DNA from: Dysgonomonas sp. HDW5A | GTDB taxonomy: Bacteria; Bacteroidota; Bacteroidia; Bacteroidales; Dysgonomonadaceae | Direction of reading: 5' to 3' | NCBI RefSeq assembly: GCF_011299555.1 | Contig: NZ_CP049857.1 | Span: 620,001-684,000, forward strand | DNA length: 64,000 nucleotides | In this document: piece by piece, positions 46,401 through 54,942 of the stretch | Layout of the letters: the number at the start of each line of letters is the position of its first letter | Position numbering within the stretch: the stretch's first letter is position 1 | Program-made: the position numbers and the translations under genes | Notes under the pieces: generated by a model | Seen by the model: only the letters and a program-made list of their open reading frames with translations | Told to the model about the DNA's origin: nothing | The model's database searches: none

Positions 46401-48939
46401 CGGCTTCTGGCTTTGCTTGTAATTCGGCTTCTTTTAGATTATCTTGTCTTTGCTTCTTCTCTTTTTCAAGTCCGGATATAGTTCTATTTAGAATATCTAG
46501 AATGTTATTACTGGATCTTGTATACTTATCCCAGAATGACATATCTAAAGCATCTCCGATCTGAGATCTTATGGAAGATGCTAAACTAGCATTGCCTGAT
46601 CTTTGAGCCGCCATCAACTTATCATAAAGAGCATTTAGCTCAATAAGTTTAGCCTCTTGATTAGTAAAGTCAAATTCATTTATAGCAGCATTTAGCAACT
46701 TCTGCTGCTCAGTGGCCCCCAAAGCTTTGAATGTTTGGATATCCATATTTTTCAACAAGTTTGGATATAACCCCTGCAATTGCTTATATGCTGATATTTG
46801 ATCAAATATCGTCTTAGTCTCAGAGTTAACAGTACCAACTAATTCACTTGTTTTTCCTGATAATTCATCTTTTTTCTTCGAAGCTTGCTCCATTACTTTA
46901 TTCAGAGACTCTTGAGCTAGCTCTTGAACGGACGTTGCTGTTGCAAGTTTGTATATTCCATATCCTAGAGCCACAGCGGCAGCTGCTGCCAACACATACG
47001 GGTTCGGTGCAATAACGGCCCAAAGATTTTTAGCGACAGTTATTAATCTCATCTTAGCGGCCGCAAGCATATTTGTTGATGCCGTGTTGGCGTTTGCAAC
47101 TACTGTATTGATTTGTGTAGAAGCCGTATCGGCATCTGTTGCAATTTTTTTTATAAGAATTTTGCCTCTGACCGTTTGTTTAATAAGCCCATTATGAGTA
47201 ACTGCTGCTGAATTTTCTTGTTCGGATAGAGTATTTACTTTATTAGTGAGACTCTCAATTTGTTTCGTTGTTACAGATTGAGTACCCGCTGCAATTTCGG
47301 CTTTCTTGGCTACTACATTTCCTTGTGCAGCCAAAGCCTCTGCTTTGGCTGATACGAGTTTCTGATCGATAGTTACTATTTCAGCTCTTTTGGTTGCAAT
47401 TGATTTAACGGCAGCGGCCTCTTCCCTTTGTGCGGCATTTACCTTGGCATTTAAAGCTGCTACTTCGGCTTTTAGTACTGCTAGTTTCTCTCCTTTAATA
47501 CCTAGCTCCTGAGCATCCAGAACAGCTTGTTTTGCTTGTATTTGCTGCTGGGTTAATAAGAGTGTATTCTTTTTTGCAATTTCAGCCTGAGCAATAGTAT
47601 CAGATATCGATTGTTGAAGTTGAATTTTCTGACTATTTAATAAAATAGCGTTTCTTCGAGTTAAGGCTGCCGACTCTTGGGCTGTTGCTAATGATTTTTG
47701 TTGTTTAGCTGCAACATCAGCTTGTGCAGTTGCAATTGCATTTGATAATTCTTCTTTTGCTGCTACTGTTTTGGCACGAGCAATCTCCAAGGTTTCTTTT
47801 GCTTCGGCACGTTTGGCGTATAAAGCTTTTAAGTTGGCTTGTTCTTCTGCTAATTTTGATTGTATAGACTCTCTTCTTGATTCGATCTCAGCTCTTAGAG
47901 CGATCAATTGTTGAGCTTTTCCTTCGGTCAATTTACCACTAGCAACAGCAGCTTTCAAATCGGCATTCGCTTCCTGCTCTTTGAGAGGAAGTAGTTTCGT
48001 TAATTCAGCAATTTCAGCCTCATAGCGCATTACTGTCACAGTCTTATCTATGGATGTATTGAATACCATAGCGGCCTTGTAGAGCCCATATGTAGCTATG
48101 AGAGCAGTTAAGGCTTCGCCAACTGTCTTGTAATTCTCAACCAATACAGTAGCAACCTTATATCCTCCGGCAATCAATCCTTCTTGCGACTTTCCTATTT
48201 CGTTGAAAGCATCCTGTAAACCACCATCCAATTGAGCCTGTAGTCCTTTTATACCTTCAGCCTGCTTCTGTGTCATACCGTAGAACTTACCGCCCTCAGC
48301 TGTAGCGGAAGCAAAAGCATCAGCAACCATTTCAGATGAAATGGAACCGTTCTCCATTTCTTTTTTGAGATTACCTATCGACTTGCCTGTTTTCTCCGAT
48401 ATTGTCATCAGAGGATTAAACCCAGCATTGATCATTTGAAGCAAATCCTGCCCCATTAGTTTACCTGTAGCAGACATCTGAGCGAAAGCAAGAGAAAGAG
48501 ATTTGAAACGTTCTTCGTTTCCCATTGATATATCTCCAATCTGCTTAATAGTAGGAATTACCTTTTCTGCTGATATACCAAATCCAAGTAGGGTTTGAGC
48601 CGAGCTCGCAACTCCATTCATTGAAAGAGGGCTATCTACAGCAAACTGCTTCATCTCGGACATAAATCCAGATACACCTTTTCCTCCTAGAAGTACCTCA
48701 AATGAGGATTCGAGCATTTGAATTTCTCCGCGAACGTTTATGGTCTCCGATCCGAATGCTTTCAATCCGGCGATACCAAATCCAATGCCTGTAAGTCTGG
48801 AGATCTTATCACCCATTGCACTGATATGATTTCCAAACTGATCGATTCTACCTTCTGCTTGATTGAGTCCACTATATAATCCAGAATTGTCAACACCAGT
48901 GGCCATGTAGAGTGCGCCTTCCCGATTCATTATTCCCAT
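43492..48939 (-). CDS. tape measure protein
   Basis: An 1815-residue protein, by far the longest in the window. The N-terminal domain is typical of tape measures (MLESSFEVLLGGK, SAQTLLGFGISAEKV, FNPLMTISEKTGKSIG). A long Ala/Lys/Glu-rich helical region follows, with hydrophobic segments near residue 650 (YVLAAAAAVALGYGIYKLAT), and a second globular part. It predicts a long non-contractile tail. The opposite-strand frames over it are shadows of its helical repeats. Confidence 0.92.
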   Translation of the reverse strand: MGIMNREGALYMATGVDNSGLYSGLNQAEGRIDQFGNHISAMGDKISRLTGIGFGIAGLKAFGSETINVRGEIQMLESSFEVLLGGKGVSGFMSEMKQFAVDSPLSMNGVASSAQTLLGFGISAEKVIPTIKQIGDISMGNEERFKSLSLAFAQMSATGKLMGQDLLQMINAGFNPLMTISEKTGKSIGNLKKEMENGSISSEMVADAFASATAEGGKFYGMTQKQAEGIKGLQAQLDGGLQDAFNEIGKSQEGLIAGGYKVATVLVENYKTVGEALTALIATYGLYKAAMVFNTSIDKTVTVMRYEAEIAELTKLLPLKEQEANADLKAAVASGKLTEGKAQQLIALRAEIESRRESIQSKLAEEQANLKALYAKRAEAKETLEIARAKTVAAKEELSNAIATAQADVAAKQQKSLATAQESAALTRRNAILLNSQKIQLQQSISDTIAQAEIAKKNTLLLTQQQIQAKQAVLDAQELGIKGEKLAVLKAEVAALNAKVNAAQREEAAAVKSIATKRAEIVTIDQKLVSAKAEALAAQGNVVAKKAEIAAGTQSVTTKQIESLTNKVNTLSEQENSAAVTHNGLIKQTVRGKILIKKIATDADTASTQINTVVANANTASTNMLAAAKMRLITVAKNLWAVIAPNPYVLAAAAAVALGYGIYKLATATSVQELAQESLNKVMEQASKKKDELSGKTSELVGTVNSETKTIFDQISAYKQLQGLYPNLLKNMDIQTFKALGATEQQKLLNAAINEFDFTNQEAKLIELNALYDKLMAAQRSGNASLASSIRSQIGDALDMSFWDKYTRSSNNILDILNRTISGLEKEKKQRQDNLKEAELQAKPEAERNKLLQDQLQVLKEQEASILESILKTGEYKRNIDGTISPISDVEKKFNSINELLDNWNKNPFAIKNAFASADPVLNELLTKMRLLNEEKKKLTGQLGSAIIPVVNKSTLEKQVKDFKELEESLSPDKLKKLRAGESILTSLVNTNPEEFNKLKKLEDNYKELGETAKKAKKDLKVYEDPDKAAKAAETANNKAETAAEKAAKKAQSIADQEEKIADIKTKQTLENRRKQEDLENQLTQSYISNLSEGAEKIRYQRELDSYLEIQSLERSKEDYIQAYIQAEREKFDAAEDLKAKQNSKYLKKKFDSSSISVDTSSYDTIINNKRNNQAFVQMEAEKKAWNEHLIQFGTYQEKRKAIIEKYDKEIDQALTKGDAATLEKQKQNQLDELDNSIRNSATLMGQLFADASRKSVNEMQAIIEKADLLLQYLEAVKDEQGNATIGGKNVSKNDILGLGITENTLNNLSQSTQEVESLRNAIKQLKGELGGKSAFKLFEIQVKDAINLINGGSLSQGISGIGSAVSQFSPAVSQFGQDLGNIVGNDDLGNKISGIADAIGGLGQTAQGVGQIMSGDVIGGTMAVVSGISKVVDALDGLFGADYSKFNAMKEQYDSLNEVWDQLIDKKKEYLSMAYGEEAKRVGKEAEDLVNKSIESYRLLGKEYLNSGASAGSHSKGVRQRERMNSEGWEQLQQWANNNDISESLYGSVSGGRMTGLFDLTSEQLQKLKEDAPTFWAKLSDETKEYLNNIIDGAEKIEDINKSIKEQLTQVSFDSVFDDFIDTLMDMDSSSKDFADNFANYLQKAILSSLVADKYREKLQSWYDNFAKANEEDGINAKEYADLQAEYNKIVEDALKERDALKDLLDWTGSDSSSSQSASKGGYETMSQDTGKALEGRFTAIQMSMINVEGYILTLLNINTDSNNTLKAFASNFQEIRNIVLDMMYNIQDINKNTKELYTMNEKLGRIENSLSQL

Positions 48940-48954
48940 ATATCCTGTTTCTCT

Positions 48955-48964
48955 TAAAATATAA
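48955..48964 (-). promoter_or_regulatory. late-operon motif TTATATTTTA, copy 6
   Basis: Exact 10-mer, 15 nt before the tape measure start, directly after a terminator-like hairpin. Confidence 0.5.
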
Positions 48965-48998
48965 AGTCCGCACTATCTTCTCAGACAATGCGGACTTT
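48963..48998 (-). terminator. hairpin between tail chaperone and tape measure
   Basis: A perfect 10-bp stem AAAGTCCGCA / TGCGGACTTT followed on the minus strand by ATATTTT. It is a likely terminator or processing hairpin after the chaperone gene. Confidence 0.65.
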
Positions 48999-49045
48999 GA
49001 CAATCACATCTAAAACTACTTTCAAAATCAACTTAATATATAAAG

Positions 49046-49348
49046 TCAAACACCGTTTACCTTTCTTACCCGTTTTGTATTACCGGTATTAAAATCAATA
49101 ACCTCTTTATATTCGGCTTCTGTATCTTCACCGTTCATTTGTTTGTTTCGTTCATTGAGTATATAATTATGCTCCCTGAGAATGGAAGCTATCAGGACGT
49201 AGTCACTATCGAGGGTTTCTTCCGGTTTAAGACCTAACGTCTCGCAGCAGATCGAGAGGAACATGAAACTGCTTTGTGGTTCCACGTTTTTTGATTCTTT
49301 TGAAGGGCTATTATCTCCTCTTCGCTTAGCGGGCTCACATTTTTGCAT
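49046..49348 (-). CDS. tail chaperone C-terminal extension in the -1 frame
   Basis: Overlaps the 3' end of the chaperone frame by 115 nt in the -1 frame, then continues with a charged helical sequence (EETLDSDYVLIASILREHN). It is most likely translated as a fusion after frameshifting near 49290, giving a gpGT-like protein, rather than from the Met at 49348. Only 49046 to about 49290 would be real coding sequence. Confidence 0.7.
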   Translation of the reverse strand: MQKCEPAKRRGDNSPSKESKNVEPQSSFMFLSICCETLGLKPEETLDSDYVLIASILREHNYILNERNKQMNGEDTEAEYKEVIDFNTGNTKRVRKVNGV

Positions 49349-49785
49349 AGTGTGATAGAATTGAAAAAAGGGTTATAGTTTAACCTGAACAGTATCGCAT
49401 TAAGAAGAATATAAATATCATTCCATGTGCAATTATCTTTTAAGACATCCTTAAACCAATCAGGCATATCTCCTTTTTTATTATGGATACCAATACATAC
49501 AATATCAAATAGCAACTCATCATACTTACTGATAAGCTGCTCTATACTGCTATCAAATTCAATGTCTTTTTTGACAGTTAATTTATCAGTGTCTTCACTA
49601 TCGATCTGTATGAGTAGAGGTTTTAATTTAAACCAAGTACGTACAGTAATAGGCCTGATAACTATATTGTCTCCAACCTTTTTTCCTGCTGGAAGGGAAG
49701 ATAAATCTGAGAACTCAAAAGGAATTGTTATCGGCTGGCCTGTAACAGCACTACTCTCTAATTGTATGACTTGTTTTACACTCAT
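49234..49785 (-). CDS. tail assembly chaperone, frame 0
   Basis: A 183-residue protein directly upstream of the tape measure, the gpG-like chaperone position. It begins MSVKQVIQLESSAVTGQPIT. The last residues after NQKT become Ser/Arg-rich and look non-natural, consistent with the shifted frame being the important C-terminus. It should coat the tape measure during tail assembly. Confidence 0.78.
   Translation of the reverse strand: MSVKQVIQLESSAVTGQPITIPFEFSDLSSLPAGKKVGDNIVIRPITVRTWFKLKPLLIQIDSEDTDKLTVKKDIEFDSSIEQLISKYDELLFDIVCIGIHNKKGDMPDWFKDVLKDNCTWNDIYILLNAILFRLNYNPFFNSITLCKNVSPLSEEEIIALQKNQKTWNHKAVSCSSRSAARR
49286..49293 (-). promoter_or_regulatory. candidate -1 frameshift site
   Basis: CAA AAA ACG on the coding strand contains six A, allowing a P-site AAA tRNA to slip back by one base into the frame of the C-terminal extension. 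It is not a perfect X XXY YYZ heptamer, so the exact site is uncertain. Confidence 0.5.
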
Positions 49786-49795
49786 GTTTTTACTT

Positions 49796-49805
49796 TAAAA
49801 TATAA
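49796..49805 (-). promoter_or_regulatory. late-operon motif TTATATTTTA, copy 5
   Basis: Exact 10-mer, 10 nt before the tail chaperone start, abutting the terminator hairpin after the tail tube gene. Confidence 0.5.
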
Positions 49806-49833
49806 AAGGGTACGATTATACACCGTACCCTTT
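49805..49833 (-). terminator. terminator after the major tail protein
   Basis: A perfect 10-bp stem AAAGGGTACG / CGTACCCTTT with a 9-nt loop and T-rich 3' side on the minus strand. Terminators after the tail tube gene are common because this protein is needed in excess. Confidence 0.75.
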
Positions 49834-49856
49834 ATTTTCATAGATAGTTTATGAAG

Positions 49857-50399
49857 TTATCCTCCGACTTCTTCATCAACAGTTTTCACTTCACGCGAGA
49901 ACGAAGATTTACGAACTCCGGCAGCAGTAATAGGTGTTACAACTGTTGCTCTAACCAACATTAAATCGGTTTGCTCAACACCCGGAGCTTGAGACAAACG
50001 AGCAAATATGTCAGCTTTAGGAATAATATATTCGACATACTTACCTTCATAATCTGCTGTTTGTATCTTTATGCTCTTAATTATACTAGGTGTTTCAATA
50101 GGAGCCTCCCACTTTTCACCCGTTACAGTGCCACCCATAAAGTCTTTTTGCTCTTGTGCCTTTGGTGAAGGAATGGCAAACTCTATACTCGAGACATCTG
50201 TTATTCGCGAAATCACAGCCCAAGGGTCTTTTTGGCCCATTGCTCTGAATTGAACCTGAGTTCCATCGGCAAAATTAAAGACGATGGTATCTTCATGTAT
50301 CTCTGTATACTGAGTATATGTTGCTGCTGCAACTCCATCGCCAGGAGTACCGGCTCCTAAATATTTACAATCTACGGCTAACGTTCTTTCTCCTGCCAT
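49857..50399 (-). CDS. major tail (tube) protein
   Basis: A 180-residue protein from ATG 50399 (MAGERTLAVDCKYLGAG); the longer frame to 50507 reads into the upstream gene. It has a beta-rich immunoglobulin-tube-like pattern, sits just before the chaperone and tape measure and is followed by a strong terminator. All of this fits the tail tube protein. Confidence 0.75.
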   Translation of the reverse strand: MAGERTLAVDCKYLGAGTPGDGVAAATYTQYTEIHEDTIVFNFADGTQVQFRAMGQKDPWAVISRITDVSSIEFAIPSPKAQEQKDFMGGTVTGEKWEAPIETPSIIKSIKIQTADYEGKYVEYIIPKADIFARLSQAPGVEQTDLMLVRATVVTPITAAGVRKSSFSREVKTVDEEVGG

Positions 50400-50407
50400 A
50401 ATAATTA

Positions 50408-50797
50408 TTAATTTAATTGTGTAATTACTTCTAATCTGATATTTGTACAATCGAAGCCTGCTTTTGCTTCGCCCAGAGATTCGGACCACACGATCCTTGA
50501 TTTCCAATACATACCCACCGGATGGGTTATATCTTTTAATGAGGAGGCCATCTTTCGTTTAACTTCTTTCATCAGCGATCGGTTTGGCATACCATTACTT
50601 AGTTTTTTGATGAAGATATTTATATTGACAACCGGAGCTTTATTAATAACCTTTGTTGTCTCCATACCTATTCCACGAACGGTATAATGATTATCTTTCT
50701 CACCCGTAGCTGAATTGTCTTTATAACCGGTGATACCAACATTAGCTTCTTCTGTAGCTGCGAAAACAATGTCTATTATGTCAAATTCATCTGCCAT
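50408..50797 (-). CDS. tail terminator-like protein
   Basis: A 129-residue protein beginning MADEFDIIDIVFAATEEANV, located between the gp10-like protein and the tail tube. This is the usual tail terminator position. Assigned by position; it overlaps its upstream neighbour by one base. Confidence 0.6.
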   Translation of the reverse strand: MADEFDIIDIVFAATEEANVGITGYKDNSATGEKDNHYTVRGIGMETTKVINKAPVVNINIFIKKLSNGMPNRSLMKEVKRKMASSLKDITHPVGMYWKSRIVWSESLGEAKAGFDCTNIRLEVITQLN

Positions 50798-51273
50798 TAT
50801 ATTCCAAGTCTATTAAAGAGTGAAGTACTTTGTTTTCTGATAAATTCGTCAGATCTGGAAGCGGCCAACGAAACGACATCCTTGTTTTCAATCGCTTCAA
50901 CAAAAACGGCGTATTTCATACCTGCAACAGCAATCAAGACATACCCATTATTATAAGTTCGGACTAAATCAGTAGCTAATTGTTCCGCTTCACGCTTTCC
51001 TGTATCTTTATCTGTACCAATGCTGTCAGAGACCCTAAAATCTTTACCGAGTATCTTTCCATCCTTAACTATGACATAGCCGATAGAAGAACGCAGATTA
51101 CCTGTATGATCGATATACTGACCACTCAGGCGAGCAATCTTTACGAATTCTTCTCCTGTTCGCTGTAATAGCTGATAGATGACCATATCGGCACGTTCAC
51201 CTACTTTCTTAAACAACTTATTGATATCGCTTTTTTTCCATAATGGAGTAAGTCCGCTTTTGCGTGTTGCCAT
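50797..51273 (-). CDS. HK97 gp10-like tail completion protein
   Basis: A 158-residue protein with RADMVIYQLLQRTGEEFVKIAR and YIDHTGNLRSSIGYVI, the characteristic segments of gp10-like neck/tail completion proteins. It lies in the head-tail connector cluster. Confidence 0.75.
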   Translation of the reverse strand: MATRKSGLTPLWKKSDINKLFKKVGERADMVIYQLLQRTGEEFVKIARLSGQYIDHTGNLRSSIGYVIVKDGKILGKDFRVSDSIGTDKDTGKREAEQLATDLVRTYNNGYVLIAVAGMKYAVFVEAIENKDVVSLAASRSDEFIRKQSTSLFNRLGI

Positions 51274-51274
51274 C

Positions 51275-51574
51275 TCAGATATAGATTACAGTGTGAGTTT
51301 GAAATGGCTCCCAGCTCTCGATCTTAGCATCTAACCCGATGCTCTCAATCTTAATTCGGGTTGCACCTTCAATTTTCTTGTGCTGAGTAGAGAATTCACC
51401 TTTAACTGTAAATTCTTTTCCATCGGGATTGGTTTTAATCTGATTGCCGCTGTTGGATGGGAAATATTGACCTCTTACTTCTGTATCAGAAGAAGGACCC
51501 TCAACCCATTCACCGTGCTCCAGTTTACCGGAAGAAACCGTGATAATTGCTATATGTGAATATCTCTTTACCAT
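51275..51574 (-). CDS. head closure-like protein
   Basis: A 99-residue beta-rich protein (MVKRYSHIAIITVSSGKLEH). It overlaps the connector gene by 7 nt. Length, predicted barrel-like strands and position fit a head closure protein. Confidence 0.6.
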   Translation of the reverse strand: MVKRYSHIAIITVSSGKLEHGEWVEGPSSDTEVRGQYFPSNSGNQIKTNPDGKEFTVKGEFSTQHKKIEGATRIKIESIGLDAKIESWEPFQTHTVIYI

Positions 51575-51900
51575 GACTGCCCTGCTCTTCCTCTTGGTAC
51601 TCGAATACTATTACCTAAAGCCTCTGCTTTTTCCGATTCTCCGTTCGCAATATATAACTCCCTAGCTTTTTGCGTATACCATGCACGAGGATAGGTAATA
51701 GATAGTTTGTTTTCCGTGAAATCGGGTAAACCACCTATCATAGCATAAATATCAGCTACTGCTAACTGTACTGAGGACTTATTAGAAGCAGTATAATCAG
51801 CCGCCCCATTTAAGGAGCGGTCGATCAATACCGTGTCAAGGAAGCTTTCACCATCCCCTGTACCCGGATATGTTAATATTGTTTCTCGGATTGTTGCCAT
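51568..51900 (-). CDS. head-tail connector protein
   Basis: A 110-residue helical protein starting MATIRETILTYPGTGD at ATG 51900; the TTG at 51906 overlaps the capsid stop. Position after the capsid and mostly helical composition fit a gp6/gp15-type connector. Confidence 0.62.
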   Translation of the reverse strand: MATIRETILTYPGTGDGESFLDTVLIDRSLNGAADYTASNKSSVQLAVADIYAMIGGLPDFTENKLSITYPRAWYTQKARELYIANGESEKAEALGNSIRVPRGRAGQSW

Positions 51901-51902
51901 AA

Positions 51903-53078
51903 TCAATCTTCTTCTTGCTCAGCCCTGTCTTCTTGCTCAACATCTTCTCCTAAGAAACGAGCTGGGATATTGTCAGTACCCTCTGTGTTCTCTGTTTCAC
52001 TCCAAGCTGTTCCGTCTGCTTTCATGATGTACATAGCATCAGGATCGTTCACAACAGGGAAAGCATTCGCCTCTGCTTTCGTCCATTCTTTGAAAGGTTC
52101 AAGCTCTGACCATTTTGACAGGAAGATAAAATCTTTCTTCAAAGTGATTGCTTTCTTGCTTACTGCTTCTGATCTTTCGGCAGCGATAGGCCCATGTTGC
52201 ACATCACCTACATTCAAATCCTCAAGAAAACAGATGCGTTTACGAGTCCAAGGGTTAATGGTTCTACGTCTGCGTGACTTATCTTCGATACGAACAGCAG
52301 GAGCAACAGTTACGATCTGTACAGGTATTTCCTGTTCTGACAGATACTCGTTGATCAGCTTTTTAGTAATAGTGATCTTAGTAGTTCCGTTGATCCATCC
52401 TTTTACTTTCTCGATCGTTGACTTTTGTTTTTTCAACATAGAGAATGAGGATGAATGCATTACCACATATTTAATAGCAACACCATCCTCAGATGCTTTT
52501 ACTATTACATCTTCTATATCCTGAAGACCATCGGCAGTAGCAGCATTTTCCCAATCTGCAGACGATTTCATCTGGTTAGCGATTGGCATACCACAACCAA
52601 CGAATTCTGCTGTGACAATACCGTTATTGTTATTGGCATTTAGCAAGAAACCACCTCGTGACATCATTTGCATACACCACCATTCGAAACGTGCTCTTAC
52701 GGCATTATACACGAAATCCTGATCTTTAAAAGCTAGGTTTAGGATTTCCAACTGTGCAGCATCACCCGATGCATCCCTTTGCAACTGCATATATTCGTTG
52801 TAATCGCTTTCGTTCATACCACGTTTTACTGCTGTTTTAGGAATCTCTCCGGATAATTTGGCTACAATCTCCCGTGTCTTTTGAGGTGCAGAAGCATCCC
52901 AGCTGATCACGTCAGCAATAACAGGAGCACCTTTTTCCCCTGTTAAGGTCTCCCATTTCAAGGAAGATTTTTGCTTAACACCGAAGAAGTTAGGGAAATA
53001 CATAGGTCTGACATGACGTGTATTGAGACGAGCCCCCATGTTCTTACGGTCTACTTGTTTGATTAATGATCTTTCCAT
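51903..53078 (-). CDS. major capsid protein
   Basis: A 391-residue protein between the decoration-like protein and the connectors. It begins MERSLIKQVDRKNMGAR. The text has typical capsid segments (MYFPNFFGVKQ, ADVISWDASAPQKTREIV, YVVMHSSSFSMLKKQ, VVNDPDAMYIMKADG), most like the phage major capsid protein E group. It should have the HK97-like fold. The acidic C-terminal tail is Glu/Asp rich. Confidence 0.82.
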   Translation of the reverse strand: MERSLIKQVDRKNMGARLNTRHVRPMYFPNFFGVKQKSSLKWETLTGEKGAPVIADVISWDASAPQKTREIVAKLSGEIPKTAVKRGMNESDYNEYMQLQRDASGDAAQLEILNLAFKDQDFVYNAVRARFEWWCMQMMSRGGFLLNANNNNGIVTAEFVGCGMPIANQMKSSADWENAATADGLQDIEDVIVKASEDGVAIKYVVMHSSSFSMLKKQKSTIEKVKGWINGTTKITITKKLINEYLSEQEIPVQIVTVAPAVRIEDKSRRRRTINPWTRKRICFLEDLNVGDVQHGPIAAERSEAVSKKAITLKKDFIFLSKWSELEPFKEWTKAEANAFPVVNDPDAMYIMKADGTAWSETENTEGTDNIPARFLGEDVEQEDRAEQEED

Positions 53079-53097
53079 TAATATTATTTTTTAGATG

Positions 53098-53706
53098 TTA
53101 TACAAAACGAATAAATGGTAACATGGCTTTTAAGCCATTGTCGATAGGAAATGGTAATACTGATTTATTGATAGTACCACGAACAAGCAAGCCTGAGCGT
53201 TGATTAGCGACTGTCAAGTCAACTTTATTCATGGTGACTACTAATTCACCATCATACTTCATTGTAGCGTCTCCTGCTTCGGCAGCCTCTTTAGCTAATA
53301 CCAGAATATCACCTACTGCAGCAGCTCCTATGGTTCCATCCAGAGTAATCAAATCAAAAGCCTTGTCTGATTTGTCAATTGCCGTGATTATATCAGCTGC
53401 TTTGGCAAAATCACCACCATTGGTTACTGCATCACCTACAGCAAATAAATGATTCTTTTTGACTTGATACACGGTAGCTGTGGCAGTAGCTACAGCAGAT
53501 ACTTGAGCTGTCTTGATTGTTTTATAGATCCTTGTATCCGGATCTTGAACAACGATCACCAATGGAGGTAATTCAGGCAAGGAAGCTCCATCAAACAATA
53601 CCCCTTTAAAATCGGAACGGTCTATTGTACCTCCTCCGATCACATCCTCGATAATCTTTTCGATCCCGGGATGATACTGAAATTCTTTTTCTCTTTTTAA
53701 ATACAT
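53098..53706 (-). CDS. head decoration/fibre-like protein
   Basis: A 202-residue protein between scaffold and capsid. A central Ala/Thr/Val-rich beta part (AVATATATVYQVKKNHLFAVGDAVT) resembles capsid decoration or head-fibre domains. It has a defined N-terminal binding region (EFQYHPGIEKIIEDVIGGGT). Assigned by position. Confidence 0.6.
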   Translation of the reverse strand: MYLKREKEFQYHPGIEKIIEDVIGGGTIDRSDFKGVLFDGASLPELPPLVIVVQDPDTRIYKTIKTAQVSAVATATATVYQVKKNHLFAVGDAVTNGGDFAKAADIITAIDKSDKAFDLITLDGTIGAAAVGDILVLAKEAAEAGDATMKYDGELVVTMNKVDLTVANQRSGLLVRGTINKSVLPFPIDNGLKAMLPFIRFV

Positions 53707-53724
53707 AATTTGATATTATTGAGG

Positions 53725-54408
53725 TTATTTACTAAGTCCCAAGTCAACCGTTCCCGAATTGTTTGGGGTTACATCGCTATTCATTAGGGTAGTCCATTCA
53801 GCCTCCGAACGATCTTTTAACTGAACAGATCCCGGAGTATATTCGCCACTGGCCACTTTAGCGTCAATAGCTTTTTGTTGAATACCTATAAATTCATCGC
53901 CAAGAGTTTTTACCTGATCTTCTAACTTTACATCAGAATCGAATTTGATACGATCCAGCCATCCTTCAGGAAGCTCAGCTGCTTTAATTAGAGAAGCGGC
54001 AGTTGCTTTTTTCTCGGCTAATACTGAGGATTGCTGATTACCTTTAAGAAGCTCCTTCATTTCTTCCAATTGCTTGTTTTGTGCATCGAGAACAGCTTTT
54101 ACGGCTGGATCAAGTCCTTTGAATTTATCTTCATCTGGGTTTGGATTATCAACAGGCTTGCCTCCTTTCAAACCATGCTCTTTTTCATACGCTTCAATAG
54201 CCGCTTTTCTTGTAGCTTCTTCGGCATCCTTTTGAGCTTTGGTTTCGGCCTCTGTGATAGCTGGTAAAAGGTTATCCTTGAAAAGATCAACAGCTCCGGC
54301 TACATCTTCTTCTTTTTCAAGTTTGAAAGCTTTAAGAATGCGATCGGCATGCTTTTCGTCAATACCTTTCTCTTTGAGAGTCTTTTTTATAAAATCGATT
54401 AGTTTCAT
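53725..54408 (-). CDS. capsid scaffolding protein
   Basis: A 227-residue highly charged protein: an N-terminal helical region (FIKKTLKEKGIDEKHADRIL), long Ala/Glu/Lys coiled coil, flexible Pro/Asp linker and C-terminal capsid-binding segment. This is standard for a scaffold protein in front of the capsid gene. It has its own late-operon motif at 54436. Confidence 0.75.
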   Translation of the reverse strand: MKLIDFIKKTLKEKGIDEKHADRILKAFKLEKEEDVAGAVDLFKDNLLPAITEAETKAQKDAEEATRKAAIEAYEKEHGLKGGKPVDNPNPDEDKFKGLDPAVKAVLDAQNKQLEEMKELLKGNQQSSVLAEKKATAASLIKAAELPEGWLDRIKFDSDVKLEDQVKTLGDEFIGIQQKAIDAKVASGEYTPGSVQLKDRSEAEWTTLMNSDVTPNNSGTVDLGLSK

Positions 54409-54435
54409 ACACTTTGTTTTAAAATGTTTTTATCT

Positions 54436-54445
54436 TAAAATATAA
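54436..54445 (-). promoter_or_regulatory. late-operon motif TTATATTTTA, copy 4
   Basis: Exact 10-mer, 27 nt before the scaffold start, downstream of the terminator at 54473. Confidence 0.5.
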
Positions 54446-54472
54446 GTGCTGATACTTTTTTCCATTGGGCAA

Positions 54473-54506
54473 TAAAAAAGCACCTAATCTTTCGAATAGA
54501 TGCTTT
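54473..54506 (-). terminator. terminator after the 93-aa gene
   Basis: Stem AAAGCATCTA / TAGGTGCTTT (one G.U pair) with a loop and a T run on the minus strand. Confidence 0.75.
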
Positions 54507-54528
54507 AATTGGATTATAATAGACTGCT

Positions 54529-54810
54529 CTACTTTTCTGAAATATTGTCAAATGTCTCTCCATTGCTAGCCATAATATAATATTTGAAGCCCTTGTATAA
54601 AGGCATTAAAGAGTCTGTGTCTTCCTCTTTTACTGGGTTTGCATCAAAACATACTACGCCATAAACATCTTTAAGATCATCCTGAGACCAAAGCTTAGTC
54701 CTTTCAGCAAATTCCTTCTCATTCTTTGATTTCAAAACTAACACATAATGAATATCTAAACATGTGTTGATTTGAACATTTTCTTTTGTAATCGTCCTTA
54801 AAATAAACAT
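54529..54810 (-). CDS. 93-aa hypothetical, possible immunity protein
   Basis: A small soluble protein (MFILRTITKENVQINTCLDI) encoded directly downstream of the MuF gene on the same strand and closed by its own terminator. Unknown family. If the MuF C-terminus is a toxin, this position fits an immunity protein; that is speculative. Confidence 0.5.
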   Translation of the reverse strand: MFILRTITKENVQINTCLDIHYVLVLKSKNEKEFAERTKLWSQDDLKDVYGVVCFDANPVKEEDTDSLMPLYKGFKYYIMASNGETFDNISEK

Positions 54811-54919
54811 ATCTGTATGTATTTATATATCGGCTACTCTGTTATAGGTTTTCGCCATTCCCTGTGAATTAAAAATATAAGCGAGAGGGAATTTTTCGGA
54901 GAATTAATATTTTAGAGTA

Positions 54920-54928
54920 CATTTGATA
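54920..54928 (+). promoter_or_regulatory. -7 promoter element for the 62-aa gene
   Basis: TACATTTGA fits the Bacteroidota -7 consensus, 15 nt before the start at 54943. Confidence 0.45.
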
Positions 54929-54942
54929 AAACTCACATCTAT

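Noticed and set aside
45983-46564. 193-codon plus-strand frame inside the tape measure gene
   Set aside because: Ser/Leu/Phe-rich complement of the Lys/Glu-rich helical tape measure; a typical shadow frame.
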